The notes: generated by a model not told the origin, from the letters alone. Positions 12,010-26,171 are shown, counted from the stretch's first letter. The stretch: 64,000 nucleotides of DNA from Anoplolepis gracilipes (GCF_047496725.1 NC_132973.1:1029501-1093500), one strand, 5' to 3'. Numbers and translations: made by a program.

Positions 12010-13295
12010 AGTTTAATATTACAAAGAAAAAAATCAACTTTTCACCATCAGTAAAGAGAGAAGAATTTCCAAATGGACATATTAGGTTAAATCAAAATGC
12101 AATTATTATGCAGAATTAAAAGCGAGTTTCTCTTGTTTTCCGAAAATTCTCGGATAATAAAAAAATACCGACAATATAATATTTTATATTAGATTCTCGT
12201 CGGTGACTCTAATCTTTTAAATTTTAAACGATGGATTAATTAGTAGTTTTTCGGTTAAAAAACATCAGCTCTGAAATTCTATATTCTATATTCTATATAT
12301 ATATTTTATATAAAATTAATTATGACACGTTGTATATGTGTATATTAAAAATGTATTCACATTAAAAAATATACAGGCGTATAGGATAAATCTTATAATA
12401 ATATTACAATAATCATCTATCGCATTGCTTAGAGCGGCTTGTCTATTTTTTATTCTGCGGGAATGAATGTGCACTTTTTAAATATTGTGCACATTACGAT
12501 ACGTCTCAAATTTTAATGATATTGAATGCGTTTTAGATTGAATTTTTCTCTCATGTGAAACTAATTTTTGAATATTATTACAACTTGTGCGTATATTAAT
12601 CACAACGATCATGATTACGTATTTTCTAATTGATGAAATATAACGGGTTATACAACAAAAGAAGCATTTCCTCTCAATCGGTATCCAATATTCTGTGTAA
12701 TTGGATTCATATTTTATCACACAATTTTAACACGAATTATTAAAACTACAACGTAAATATAAACACTTTAAATGCAACGTCCATTTTTAATTGTTAATAA
12801 ACAATGAATATATCTAAAGAATTAAATTATTTTTATATTGTTATGTGTGATATTTGTTACATGCGTTATATGCGTTACAATATGGAAGATCAAATTTATT
12901 AAAAAATACTTTTTTCAAAGATATCGGCGCAAGTAAATCACAAGAGAAAAAAGATTTTCTGTAAAAATTTAAGCTGTATAACAATTGATTTAGAGAGAAT
13001 TTGAGTTATCAGTCTTCCTGGATACACCTTTCCTCTTTCTGTCTCTTTTTATTTTGTTCTTCTCTTTTCTCTTTCGGCGTTTTCTATTTTATTTTATAAA
13101 CGTCTTAAAAAAATACAACTTGTGACACATGCGTACACGTCTGCAATCTGCATGTAAGTGATTATTTCTTGAGGCGACATTTCTTTACATTTACGGATAT
13201 AAATATGGAAATATGTATATAATATTGTGCTATTCAGGCCAGAATATTGTTCTATCGTATTTATACTCATATGTATAGTTCGTGCGATACTGCAC

Positions 13296-13326
<31 letters not shown>

Positions 13327-14310
13327 TATAGCCTAGAGATTCTCAAATATATTCCACAGAAGAAAATATTTTGAACAGCGAAAGGAGAAATTTTTAAATT
13401 ATTTCTCATTTATAGATTAAAATATTTTATAATATCCAAAAACGCACTATAATCTATAATAAAATAAAGAGAATATACTTTTTTATATAAATAGTGAATA
13501 TAATAATTATATTAAAATTTTTTTAATCTGAAATAGTTTTCGATTGTCAAGTTGGCTCGGTTAAATTTGAAAACCTCTAAGCTGTTGGAAGCCAATCTAC
13601 TTCAACTTCACATACATATTAATACAACATTGATAGTACTACAATTTATAAATACGCGATTATCTATCCGATAATTCGCGTCTGAGCTCGCATATGTTAT
13701 TTTTGAGGTACTGGGATATCATATTTTTGCTACGATACGATATTGCAGGATCATCATTCGGATCACCCAGACAATTAGCGTTCTGTATCGATATTTTTCA
13801 ATCAAAACGGCAACTACAATGCCGTTCATCATCTGACATAAATTGAGTGTATATAACACTTGGATTACGCATACAACATACACGTGTCGGAAATCGATTC
13901 GGTCGATCAACATTAATTATCAAAATGCATCAACTTCGGGAATACACATCGGTACAACATTGGGAAGAAATGCAACAGGAATACAATTCAAGCATCTCTC
14001 ACAAACATCCCCGACAATGTCGGACAACGATTAACAGTCAGTTTCCTTATTACACATGTATCAAACACATCGGAGAAATGTTTTGTCGGGTATTTTTTTT
14101 GTCTTTTCTATTAATTTTACTCTCCGCAGAAGGTGAGAATCTTACCGAACGTTATGAATCGTTCCCCGCGGATGTATCACAGGGTGCAAATGATCCTCCC
14201 TCGGAAAGTTTCGCGTTGGAAATCGACCCTTACACGTCGATACCGAGCAGTTCCCGGCTGTCGGCTCTCGAAAGTCGACGACGTAGACTGCGACGACGAA
14301 ACTCCCTCCA
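12010..14310. other. intergenic stretch between the HCN-like and TASK genes
   Basis: AT-rich DNA upstream of the HCN-like start and downstream of the TASK stop (both genes on the minus strand). No supported exon. It should contain the HCN-like promoter and the TASK 3' UTR; neither could be placed with confidence. A 26-nt CT run is the main repeat. Confidence 0.5.
13301..13326. repeat. (CT)13 microsatellite
   Basis: Uninterrupted CT dinucleotides in intergenic DNA. Confidence 0.97.
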
Positions 14311-15795
14311 TCAGACAGATGCGCGTTTCACTCGGAGACTGGCTGAGATCGGAGGCGGCCGGTAACCCTGATACCCAGAAGGATCCAACAGCTCGGAGGT
14401 CGCCGGACCGAGGCAGGTACAGGAGCACACGCTCACACAATCATCCGTGTCGTGCACGATCGGCACCTGATTGGCCAGAAGCTTACCGTTTACGGCCATA
14501 ACTTCGCCGTCTAACGTTAAAACGTGATGAGAGGCGGAAACCATCTCGCTGTCATCGCGACGCGCTTCCCCGCTGTCCCTGTAACAAGGTATTATTGCAA
14601 GGAATAATGTTTTTTTTTTTTTTTTTTTTTTTTTTATTAAACAGTTGTACGACATTATTCCAAGTATGTTGCAAAAAAAAGAAAAAAACATTACGTTGTC
14701 ATGAAGCGCAACACGAGCAAGTTAATGCTGGCAGCGACTACAGCCAGGCCAAAGAGGATGAAGATCAAACTCAAAATCACATATCCAGGTTTGTTGGAAA
14801 GCGCTTGGTCGTTCTGCGAAGAATAATGTATCAAAATCCGTTTCTTACATGCGACTAGTAAGACATGGTCTACCTGAAGAGCGACGTAGTCGCCAAAGCC
14901 TATGGTGGTGAGCGTCACGAAACAGTAGTAAAAACTGTCGAAGTAACTCCAACCCTCGTATCGTGAAAACACTGCGGCACCCGTCGTGATAATTATACTC
15001 GAAAGCAGACCGGTCGCCAACATAAGATTCATCTCTGTCGCTTCGGTTTTTTGACATCTAAGATACGTCTTCGCTCGCCTGATCACGACTGATGCAAATT
15101 TGTTTAATCGCTCGCCGATGCTTTGGAACATTACCAGTCCCAGTGGGATTCCCACCATCGCATACACCATACAGAACGCCTTTCCAGGTTTAGTCACCGG
15201 AGTGGAATGTCCGTAACCTTGAAAAAAAATTATATACGCACATATTAATCAAATTGATTTTTTGAATAAATGTAATATAATTTTTTTATTAAATTTATAT
15301 TATTATTGCATTCTCTTCTAGAATTATTTTGTAATAAATATCAAAATTTTGAAAATTTTATACGCAAACTTACTCACCAATCATGGCTAATACTACAGTG
15401 GCAAAATAGAAGGCACCAGCGAACTTCCACTGCGGTCCAGCTTTGTGCGGCTTATTCTCTATTATCACGATCTCGACCATCTTGTAGTCCTCTGGCGTAA
15501 TGTTATATTTCTTCATCATATTACGGCGTATCTCTGCAGTGAGCAGGGAAGAAGGAAATTTCCGCGGCATTTCCCGCCGCGCGGAAATAATTAATTATCA
15601 ATTATCGATCCGCGAATAAAAATATCTGTCGACGTAAATAACTAATAAATGAGTGCGGAGGGACTCACCTGAGAGAAATTCCCAGCGTTTCCTCTCAGTG
15701 TCCGATTCAAGGGCGTCAAACACCGCGGCGCCAACAAGAAGATACGTAAACGTACACACCACCAGCGACAGTGTCCTGACATTCTGTCTCTTCAT
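14311..15795 (-). CDS. Task7: TASK-type two-pore-domain K+ channel (Task7-like), complete
   Basis: K2P leak channel that sets resting membrane potential at the plasma membrane. Five minus-strand exons: 15795-15669, 15533-15378, 15217-14874, 14813-14695, 14578-14311. They total 1014 nt, 337 residues, stop TGA at 14313-14311. The ATG at 15795 starts MKRQNVRTLSLVVCTFTYLL, the conserved TASK N-terminus and M1; an in-frame upstream ATG at 15930 was rejected because its extension has no TASK likeness. Pore 1 is AMIGYGH with GYGH at 95-98; His98 matches the external pH sensor of TASK-1/-3. Pore 2 is TLTTIGFGD at 197-204... ending Asp204. VLRFMT at 243-248 is the post-M4 motif of TASK channels. The C-terminal exon holds a Cys-rich CVSVCSCTCLGP stretch and a basic end. 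From memory Drosophila Task7 also has AMIGYG while Task6 has TTIGYG, hence the symbol. It lies head-to-tail with the HCN-like gene. Confidence 0.93.
14601..14661. repeat. poly(T) tract inside a 10-bp inverted repeat, in the last TASK intron
   Basis: Twenty-six T at 14610-14635 sit in the 116-nt intron 14579-14694. GGAATAATGT (14601-14610) and ACATTATTCC (14652-14661) form a perfect 10-bp inverted repeat around it. On the gene's sense strand the tract reads AATAAA running into poly(A). Confidence 0.9.
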
Positions 15796-16435
15796 CTTCG
15801 CCGTTTTGTCCCTCTGAGAGAGTATCGCACGCACGCACGGCGCGCTACAGAATAAAAAATTCAACGAGTTGCCCGAGATTTCCCCTGACGGCAACGTTCC
15901 CCGCGACAGGCGGCATTTATACGGGAGCACGTCCCGTGCACACGGCGCGCGAATGAATATTTATCTCGCACCGGACAAATGGACGCCCATGCAGAGGGTT
16001 TATACGGCATATCAGGCGGAGCGCACGTCCTAGAGATCGGGTTGCCGCGAGAGTTGGGACAATACTCGCGAGACAACAACTGCTACACGCTACTCTACGC
16101 CCGAGTATTGATCGCGCATCGATAGTAGAGGGAGAAACCGAAGGGATGCGCCGTAGTTGATTTCTTCGGAGGGTAGGTACGGGTGGTTGTGATGATTCAG
16201 CATCACATGGTAACGCGCGCTGACGATATAATCGAGTGATAACCGCTCTCCAATATTGTGACTTAGAGATAGTAGTACAACGTATCTTTGTCGCGACAGT
16301 AGAGGTCACCGATTATACACAGGCTGTCAACGCGAGAAGTACTGACCTCCTTTGTAAACGCGAATCTATTGTCGATAACTCGATTCGCGATCTGCATCCC
16401 GACTTATCTACAAATTTATTCATCTATTTTTAATC
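15796..16435 (-). promoter_or_regulatory. 5' flank / 5' UTR region of the TASK gene
   Basis: GC-richer than the surroundings and CpG-bearing, directly upstream of the TASK start. No separate coding exon is supported. It probably contains the 5' UTR and promoter, but no TATA box or initiator could be assigned. Confidence 0.4.
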
Positions 16436-18682
16436 CTTTAAATAATTCATTATTTAAATGCGACTTCTGAAATACCTTTCAAAGATATTTTTTGTCTTTG
16501 ATAATAAGGCGCTATACTTTCTGTTGTCATTGGAAAAGCTATGCAAAATATAATTAAGCTAAATTTTTGAATTTCATTAATTAAAAAGATTATAAAATAT
16601 TTGTAGATAATTGGTAGAAGAATATAGATATGCTACATGTTATATTGTAATGTTTAGATTTTTCTTTGCATAAATAAAGGACTTAGTATTTAAAAGATTA
16701 AAAGATAATAAATATTAATAAAAAATTGCATAATGGATAATTTTCGTGTACCTTGCTTTATAAACTTTCTGAAATAGCTTTTTATAGCATTTTGAGACTC
16801 TTTGCAAAGTCTATAAAAAGAGAACAATAGGAACGTTGAACTCTTGACTTTCTTGAGAAATACTCTAGTCATTATCAGAAACTTGTCATCTACTGAATGT
16901 AAAGAATAATCATTTTTTTATCCTCACTAAAAACATGACAACAAAAGATACGGTAAAAGTACGTAAGAAAATGTCAGAACAAAACGTTATTGTAAACCTA
17001 CGTAAGCTACAGACATTTTTTTCTATAATTTATTGCCAATTTGGCTCCTCTTCGGCTGCTTTTGGCAATAATATCTATGTCACGAGAGATCACCATGCAT
17101 CCTTGAAAATTGTCGTAAAGTCGGATAACCATAAAACTGGAAAAGAAGAGAAACGAGCATGTTCATGTATAAAACATATCAACGAAAAAAGACAGTTATT
17201 TTATCACATACATGTACACACAAAGGTGTAAAAAAATATTACTCTTTCCAATATTTCTAAAATTTATTTGGTGGCAAAAATATTTTCAACGAAAATGTTA
17301 ATTTTATTAGTATAGTTTTATTAATTTTATTATATTAGTTTTAAATAAATAGAATATAAATTTTATTCTAATAATAAAAATAATTTATACATTTAATGCA
17401 ATAATTAATATTATAATAAATATTGCGCGAATTTAATAAGCGGAAGAGTTAATGTTATTTTCAAGCGTTTGTTAATTAATTACACATTTTTTCAACATCA
17501 ATCTTATATATAACAAACTTATTTAGAAATCTGAATTATTTTGTCTCTGTTGACTTATTGTTAGAGAAAATTCTCCAATCGTGCCTTTCATACGTTTGTA
17601 TAAAATTTAATCGTATTATATAAAGGATTATATAAAGATCGATTCTTTGTAACTTTTCTTCTAGAGCAGAAACGTAAAAAGTGAAAAATTTTACCATTGA
17701 AAATAATGTTAAAATGCATGTTATATAAATGAAAATTATAAAAACTAAAAACTATGATTCTCACGTACTGCTCATCAAAAATTTCGATTCAATCTTGAAA
17801 GTTTTCACGCTATTCTTACTCTAAGATATACAAGACATCTCGTATAAATATTCAGAACAATTATATCGTTGCTAAAAAATATTTAAATATTCCTCTTACA
17901 TATTTTTCTTCTTCAAGATAATGACACTGAGCACCTTGTATTGCAAGTTTATTAATGTGAATACATCATTATGTTAGTCATGATTTTATGGCTGAACTGC
18001 GATATCACTACACATCGTATTTTTCGCGATGATTTATGAATTCGCTTTTTAACTTTCTCTTTGCTCTCTGCTTCATAAATTTCCGTCCGTTCTCACGTGA
18101 AGGAGCTGTTTAATAACACTTCTCCGCAAATCCCGATTAAGGAGGCTTTGAGAAGTTATCTAGCGTGACATGCTCCACAGGGATCCATTCCAATGAATGC
18201 AATACATACGAAACGGTGCATATCAAACGCGCAGATCCGATTATTTGCATACAGATAGATTGCACCGCTACCGATCTTGTTTGTTGAACAACGACCTATA
18301 TTGCGTCGCTGTTGAACGAGGTAAAGGACACGAAGGAAAGATATTCTAAGAAAATTGCCTTCGTCCCTATCATCCTAACAAAAGACGCAATCGGTTAAAA
18401 GTGTAACCGTATCTATCAAGAAAAACTGCACTTTTCGATTTGCATTAATGATATTTATTTTAAGCGCAATGCGCTTTAAATATTTTTATCTTTCCTTCTT
18501 TACGTTTTTTTATGTTCGATATTTACAATGAACATTGTATTTCAATGCAATATGAGTTTAATGGGATTTAATATCGGTTACGTAACAAGATGTTAATTAA
18601 CGTCGGTTCTTTTTTCTGTTTAAGGATATAATGACAGATCGATAAAGAAAGAGAAAAAGATTATGTATATATTTATTATGTA

Positions 18683-18691
<9 letters not shown>

Positions 18692-18747
<56 letters not shown>
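18692..18747. repeat. (TA)n microsatellite
   Basis: About 28 uninterrupted TA units. Confidence 0.97.
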
Positions 18748-18750
<3 letters not shown>

Positions 18751-21700
18751 TTATTTTTGCGACAAACGTACGCGAAAACAGCCGATACTACTAAGGATGA
18801 AGATGTTTCTTCATGAAGGATATCGTATATCAACGGCAACGAGTCGCGTGGGTGCAAATGTTTGTGAAAAGAATAGCAGAGAGTAAGCGTGAAATTACTC
18901 TATCACTTTGTAATTCTACGTAGAAATATTTTGTCTTTAATTCGGCAGAAAATAAAATACATATACACGTATTTTACTTTTGAAATTGCAATTAAATAGA
19001 TTGCAATTTTCGAACCGTCAGTGTTCTTTGGAATTTGAATATTATAAAAATCCGTAACTTTTAAGATAATTTCAAAATCAATTTTGTAATATATAAAAAT
19101 GTTTTTTTTATTTGTGTTATTTTATGTGTTTTTTATTTCTTTAAAATTATTTAACATTCTGCTAATATAAAATTAATATTTTATTTTCAATAATCTAATA
19201 ATAAATATTAACATAAATATTAAATGTAATGCAAACATTTTAAAAAAATGTCTACAAAGTAAAAAATTAAAAGCAAAATTGTTTCAACACTGTTTCTAGA
19301 AAAAAAACATTCATCAGCATGTAAAAATAGTCCTTTTACAGAGATATACTCTGCTTGGATTTCTGTCTACTTTCCTGCAAAGTGATAAACGATCTAGTCG
19401 CATAAGAAAAATGATAAAAAGTATTGATAGTAACACCAACGTAAATCGATTTGTATAGAAACTGAAATAAAGTCAATAACATTAACCTAAGCATACATTT
19501 CATGCGCTTCATCAAGTTAGAATGAATATACGTATCTATCCTTGCACATAAGCAATGAACTTGGATGGTGCATTGATTCTGCATCGTTGACCAACCTTCC
19601 TTTCGATTTCATTCACCTATGCATCAAAAAAGATTTCGCAGCCGTTTTAGGGCGAAATTAACGAAGGCGAAAATTGGGAAATGCGATTCAGAAAATCTCA
19701 TGTAAATTTTACAGATCACACATATACACGTGTCTATTGATTAATGAAAATAAATAAAAATAAATTGGACATCTCTCTTATCAAAAATTAAAGACTTGAA
19801 ATTAGAAATAACCTAAAACTAAAAGTACATAAAAATAAAAGTAAAAATTTTAAAATCTAAATATAAAAAGTTAAAAATTTAAATATCTAAGGGTGAAAAT
19901 GAAAAAATTGAAATATCTCTGACAACTAATAAAAAGATTTAAGCTTTTCATTTTAAGTTTAAATAATGAAAAGCGTGCAATATTAAATATTGAAACAAAT
20001 CTCTCTGAAATATGTAATTCCCTAATATTAGAATTATGTGAGAAGCTAGTTACGAGATACTGATAAAGTATAATTTGTTTTCTATCATTCATTTTTCATT
20101 TTATTTCGTTATTTTCCAGCGCTGTCTGTTACAATCTCACAACTGCGTCGTATCGATATACGCGTTATACGCAGGATTTTACACAATCTGGGCACGTTTA
20201 TCTCAAAAATTGTAATAGACTGATAACATCACTTTCACATTTCCGTGATTATTCCTGCTCTTACTTTAAACACGTTCACGCGTACATCTCGGCGTACCTT
20301 ACTACGCGTTAAGAGATGAAAATTTAATCAGGAAACGCAGAAAGCATTTGGGAAGTAACGTCACGAGTAAATAATAATCGATGTGTTGCGAGTAAATAAT
20401 ACCGCGACGTCGTTTTCCCCCGATTAAACGTGGTAAATGGATCTTGCACATCGTTTCACCGCTTTTCGCGTATCTATTATAAATAAAATTGAAATTCCTT
20501 TTGTCGTCGCGGTTGTTTGTTTGCTTATCATGCAGAAATAACTAACCCAATTTCCAATTTTACAATATATCACATGGTCAATCTAACTTTGATACTTAAA
20601 TAACATGTGACAGAGACATACATATTTGATAAGAAAATTAATGCATGGATTCGGTTGCAAAATTGACAATTACATAAATATTGTCAAGTATTAACGTGTC
20701 ATTGAAATTTTAAATATAAATTAATCTAATTAAAATTACGAGAAATAAAATTTAGAAATATTTATGTCTTACATAAATTTATTTATTTTTTTGTCAAATG
20801 CTTAAATAAGTTTTAGAATTAACATTTTTTTTCTTTTAACATAATTTGAACTCCAAACGTTTATTGATTTGTTAAAGTGATTGTTAAATAGATGAGAAAT
20901 AAATACATGCGAAATACGATCGGAACTATTAAAACACTTGTCAATTATTTTATGATGTTTTGAAAGAAAACTTTTACATCATTAAAATGCTTTTATTACA
21001 AACATTTGATTTGCTCGACATCTTTCTTATTTGTTAATCTACGCGAACACTTCAACTCGATTGTTAGAATCGCGAACTCTGTTTTTCTCGCAATTAGGTC
21101 AAGCATATAAGTATTTGAAAGTAACGCTCTACCTAACACACACATTCTACTTTTTAGTGACATAAAAAGTTATGATACGTATTTGCATTATTCGTGAATC
21201 CATTTGCACCGTTAACACGATCGTTAACATCATCGAATTTCCAGTCTTTACAATTACTACTAGTTCCAGTTCATTGCGCGACAAATTCTTTTAAAATTTT
21301 TATTTTGCTTATAAACTGGATTTACTGAAGCTTTTCATTGACATTATAGTTTCCTTTGAGAGTAATCGTATTTTTAAATTTTTTAAATGGAATCCTACGG
21401 GTATGACGTCAGACTGTAACGAGAAAAAGTAGAACTTCATAAAATAATAAATAGAAAAAAAAAATTATGCATATTTTTCAAACGCCTCAAGAGACGATTT
21501 CGAGACCACTTCTAGGTAATAGATTATTACATCTTTCTTTAGAAAGTCACGTCCTTCATTTATTTTCAACGCTATGCTCGAAGCATGATGAGACAGGTGC
21601 TACTATTTCTATAGCTTATAATAATTAAGTCATCTTTACAACGATCATCATTACGCAGTGTTAGACAAATGTAATTTACGAATTTGTGTTCAATTTATGA

Positions 21701-22248
21701 AATATAATACATACATATATATGTATATGACACAACAGCCCTTACATATTTGTAACAGAATGCTTATTTTGCTAACTCCGCGTCTCCTGCCGTGTCTTCC
21801 ACGTGCGTGATAACCTTGTAATTTGACCGTCTGACGTCAGATCTTGAATGTCTTTCATTATAATATAATTTGACAGTAACCAAATTTTCCATGTGCACCA
21901 TGTCATAAAAAACCATGTTATGAAAGCCAAACGGCAAGGAGACAAAGTATCACACACAGATTATACATACTTTGCTCCGTTGATTAAGTGCTTGGATCTT
22001 AATTACGGCCATCAGCTAACTAGCGCTTCTACGTCCGTCCAGATCATTATATCTATTTTATCATGATCGTCTGACCAGTTAAAAATTTCTGCGTCCATAA
22101 CGTAACACGTTATTCCAGACGATCAATGAGCCCGTACTATTGCACACATATAGTAGGAAAAAAAAATATTTTTCCCCGTTTTTCCATTATTCCAGGCTGA
22201 ATGTACGATTCGTGACAACTCTCATTTTGCGGCCCGTTAAACGTCAAA

Positions 22249-22256
22249 TATAAAAG
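22249..22256 (+). promoter_or_regulatory. possible TATA box
   Basis: TATAAAAG lies in a patch of higher GC. It would place a start site near 22280 on the + strand. No downstream first exon could be confirmed; the nearest + strand coding exons are more than 2.5 kb away. It may serve the H1-like pair or be chance. Confidence 0.2.
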
Positions 22257-24947
22257 CGACTCCTATGGGAATTAATTCTATTCCGTCGTTTCGAAATACG
22301 ACGACAACGCGTATTCTCATTGTCAGCGAATTATAATCCACTCTGCAATCCACATTGCGTTCATTGTTCCGGTGACTTTAAACTCCTCGATCCCGGCACG
22401 AGATGATTTTCCGTATGATCGTAGACATTCGACGACTTGTTCACAATGCAATCGAGATGACTGTATAAATACTTTTAAAGCGGCACGTTTTGCTTTTCAT
22501 AACAAAATTTTATTCGTTCGTTTCAAATTAAAAATCAAACAGCGAGACAAGCAATTTTGCGTAATTATTTTTTCCTCTCTCGCTGCATTCTATTTTCCAA
22601 TAATGCGCCTTCTTGCACATATAATACATAAATCCTGGAATGTCGCGTTCCGATCGGAAGCCGTCAAGATGTTCACGAGTAATTGAACTTGATTCCGTAT
22701 CTATAGATATATATTGGCTTTGCGTCCTTGAATCTTTGGAACGTTCGCGCCACAAGTGTGCAATAAATCACATGTGGCTTGATAAATACCTATAGATAAA
22801 TCGTCGACCAAACGATCGTACCGACAACCTTGATATTGCACAGAAATTGTTGTGCTTTACACGCATAGAACAGAATCATATAATACGATTGCTACTGAGA
22901 AACGTTGACACTAGAGAACTTTTTCCATAAATTATAATTTAATACATTAAATAAATATTTTTTTTTTTATGATTCCAGACTCTTGAACAAATGTAATAAT
23001 TTATAAATTTACGATTTATCTAATAAAATTTTTTATATTATATAGATTAAAAAGAAAAGTAGATAGCATAATTATACATATATATATATTATTTATTGAA
23101 TTATAAAACAATCTTACTTTGTTGTTTAATTTTTAATACAAATGTTGTTTTATAAGAGCTGTTTAAAAAGTTATAAAATAATGTTGATAACTAATGTTAA
23201 GGAAATACTGATAACAAACCATTCTATCAACAGAATCATTCTAGCAATTATTTTATCGTAATTGTATTATTTAAAAAAATAAAACTGGAGGACCATACAG
23301 AAGCAGCGTCAAAAAATATTACAAATATAACATTCTGCGTGTATAAATGATGTTGTAAACAGGTTAGTTATTTTGAAGCTGAAAACTCATATCTCGAACG
23401 AATTAAGTTAGTTGCATCTACGAGAGTATCAAAGAGAAAGCTATATACATGCAACATTTGTTTCACATTTTAATATAGATCGCTTTTTATAATTATTAAC
23501 GTGTATTATATGCATTAAATTCTCTCTATATTTAATTATAAATTTTTAATAAACACTTGTATTAAATTAATAAATTCTTCAGATAAATTATTCAAATTAG
23601 AGAGGAATTTACTGATATCTGTACACAAAAAGCCAGAATATGATAATTGAGATAAAGTATTATTAGCTATTAATTTTTTTCAAAAATAAATATTTAAACG
23701 CTTTTACAAAAACGAGCGAATTAATAGAATTGTTTAAAATATATTTAATACAGTACCGCGGTCAAAAGTATTGCATCACTTATAGAAACAGGCAAGTTAT
23801 TACTTCAATAAACACAAAAAAACACATATATAAATATTACCAAATTATACTTTATTATTTTTTATGTTTTAATAATTTTATAAACATGAGCAAAACAGAT
23901 AGGGGAAAAAAAGATAAAAACTTATTCATTTACTTTTTCTGTATTTTTGAAATAATGTAATAGTGTTTATTTCTGTAAAAACATTTATAAATTCTTGAAA
24001 AAGGAATTAACAGACATATTACTTTCAATCGCCTAACCCTAATTTCCATCCGCCTTAAGGCAGATAATATTCAGTTTCCGTGAATTCATTTATGTATCTT
24101 TTGAGATAAATCGTTTTGCTTGCTTCAACTAAAACTATTATAATAAGAACTGTTATAAGAAGAACATAATCCTTAGATGATGACGAATTATGAAGTATTA
24201 TCTCGTTGCTCCATCAAGACGCAGATTCTAACAATTTATGAGAAGCAATCTTTCTTCGTTTAATCTATGTATATGCAAGTCCCTTGACTTTCACATATAT
24301 GCTTCAATTTCAAACAAGCGTTTCCTGAATCTATTAACTTTGTAGTGGCAAATATAGCAACCTACCTTTGAAGCTTAGGACTAAAGAGGCTTAAAGTTGC
24401 AATATTCATCATGTGTAAATTGTTATTATCTGTAATGCAATATGGTAATTTACGTTCGTTAATCAGATACACTGTATATCTTGCAATTACCTATGTAATT
24501 AGTTTGCTATGATTACGTTAACGCATTAAAGTTAGATCAAACTACACGAGTGTGAATATATAATTTTATACATAACGTTTATACGACATGATTTACGATG
24601 TGGTTTATTTATTTAGAGAAATAGAGTAATATAGAAATTCAATTTTTAAATTATAAGTATAGCTGTAAATGCTTTATCCCATTTTATTCATATTTCATAA
24701 AAACTTTTAATTTTTAATCTTGATATCAGCATAGCATCGGATCCCTAATTTCTTAAAACACTTAAATGAGATCGTCATGTCTAATATAAGTACTCGTATT
24801 AGAGGAATGAAAGGGGGGGGGGGAGGGGTAAAATTGGAAGTTTCGAGACGGAGCATCGCGATATTCTTATTACGCGGTGATCGATAATCTGGTAGCTGAG
24901 AAAACTATATACGACGATGTGATATTTTTATCTAACCGATCAAATCT

Positions 24948-26171
24948 GTGGAATCGAACAAAGTTTACGAGAAACGATCCAGACACAATAAATCGAGCGG
25001 ACAAATAGACAAAGACGACTTTCCACCGAAAACTTTCCATTCCCTCTTTTCGTCAACGTTACTCGCCGAAAGTCCTACGAACTTTAATAACATGCTGTTT
25101 CTACGGGGGAGACTCGCAAATTCTTTACAAGGTAAAAAGTATCACGTAAACAAGATTAAAAGATGAATTTAAATTTATATGATGAAAAATAACGATCTTA
25201 TACTTGTAAATGATTAGATGTGAAATGACACACATACAAATGAAGCTTCTTTATTATTTGCAACTATATTGAAAAAAACTTATACTTTTATATTATATTT
25301 GTACAATGTAATAATTATACCTTTTATTATTACATATTGACACAGGTTATAGTACAGAAAAAAGATATATATTTTTATATAATACTATAGAACAGTTTAA
25401 GCGCGCGTTACGCTATAAAAAAGAATCCTTTTTTGCATCTCTTCTTTTCTCTATTATCTACACAAATATAAATTACATTAATATACATATAATATTATGA
25501 GAAAAGTTTATACATAGGTTTATCATATACAATACATGCATATATATAATATATGTACCTTTCTTTTGTCTCTCTTTTTCTCTACTTCGTTTTCTTCAAC
25601 TTTTTTTTTAACTTTTCTTTAATTTAATTTTTCTACAAATTGTCACACAAACTGTCAAAATTTGACAGCTGCAGATGGCACGAATGAAGCAAGCCGCAAT
25701 AACAACCTTGATAACGAGACTGCGAGACAGCCAATCAACATCTCGGAAAAGAGGCAACAATATGTAAATAACGTGCCTTTTTTAGAAGAGAAAAGGGATG
25801 AAAATAGAATGCCTTTTTTAGAAGAGGGATTGTATTTATTTATTACAATTATTTATTATTCACATAAAAATATATTTTATATAATATTGTAATTATTTAT
25901 TAATCTTAATAATAATAGTTTGTGTTTTTCTTAATATATTTGTAGAAAAGATCCATTTTTTATATTTATTTATTACATAGAAACATTGAAAACGTAATAT
26001 TTAATTTTTAATTCATCATGATTATCGCCACTTTCCACAGAGATAGAACAACGAAAAAACATCGTTCAATTTTTATCTGAAGTCGTAGCCAACTATGTAG
26101 TTGGGCGATTTTGTGACGCGGACTCGTTCACTCGCTGCCCGGAGGAGAAAGGAGAAGTAACATTACAAATA
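24948..26171 (+). CDS. possible upstream coding exons of H1-like gene 1
   Basis: Three open stretches join in phase with the first H1-like exon. Exon a runs to the donor at 25131|GTAAAA; its 5' limit is unclear. Exon b is 25669-25763, with donor GTAAAT. Exon c begins at 26043 and reads through without a stop into the ATG at 26172. Phases match (1 to 1, 0 to 0) and the translation looks protein-like, with KTFHSLFSSTLL in a and QRKNIVQFLSEVVANYVVGRF in c. No in-frame ATG precedes exon a within the window after the stop at 24933-24935; the first ATG is at 25091 inside exon a. I recognise no domain. This could be an N-terminal extension, an alternative isoform, or 5' UTR. Confidence 0.35.

Larger units (their letters stand above)
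16436..24932. other. 8.5-kb non-coding stretch between the TASK and H1-like genes
   Basis: AT-rich DNA with no recognisable exon. Open frames here are short; many lack ATG and none has recognisable domains or supporting splice partners. Slightly GC-richer patches lie near 18.1-18.4, 20.1-20.5 and 22.0-22.5 kb. It holds a long TA microsatellite, a TATA-box-like site and a G-run at 24813-24828. Confidence 0.5.

Noticed and set aside
14133..14501. + strand ORFs over the last TASK exon
   Set aside because: They are shadows of the minus-strand coding exon, which is supported by splice phase and by joining after the VLRFMT motif.
15796..15930. N-terminal extension of the TASK channel from an upstream in-frame ATG
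   Set aside because: The conserved TASK start MKRQNVRT is at 15795, and GYGH falls at 95-98 only with that start. The extension has no family likeness.
16935..17231. 98-residue ATG-started + strand ORF
   Set aside because: It has no recognisable domain, AT-driven composition and no supporting splice or promoter context.
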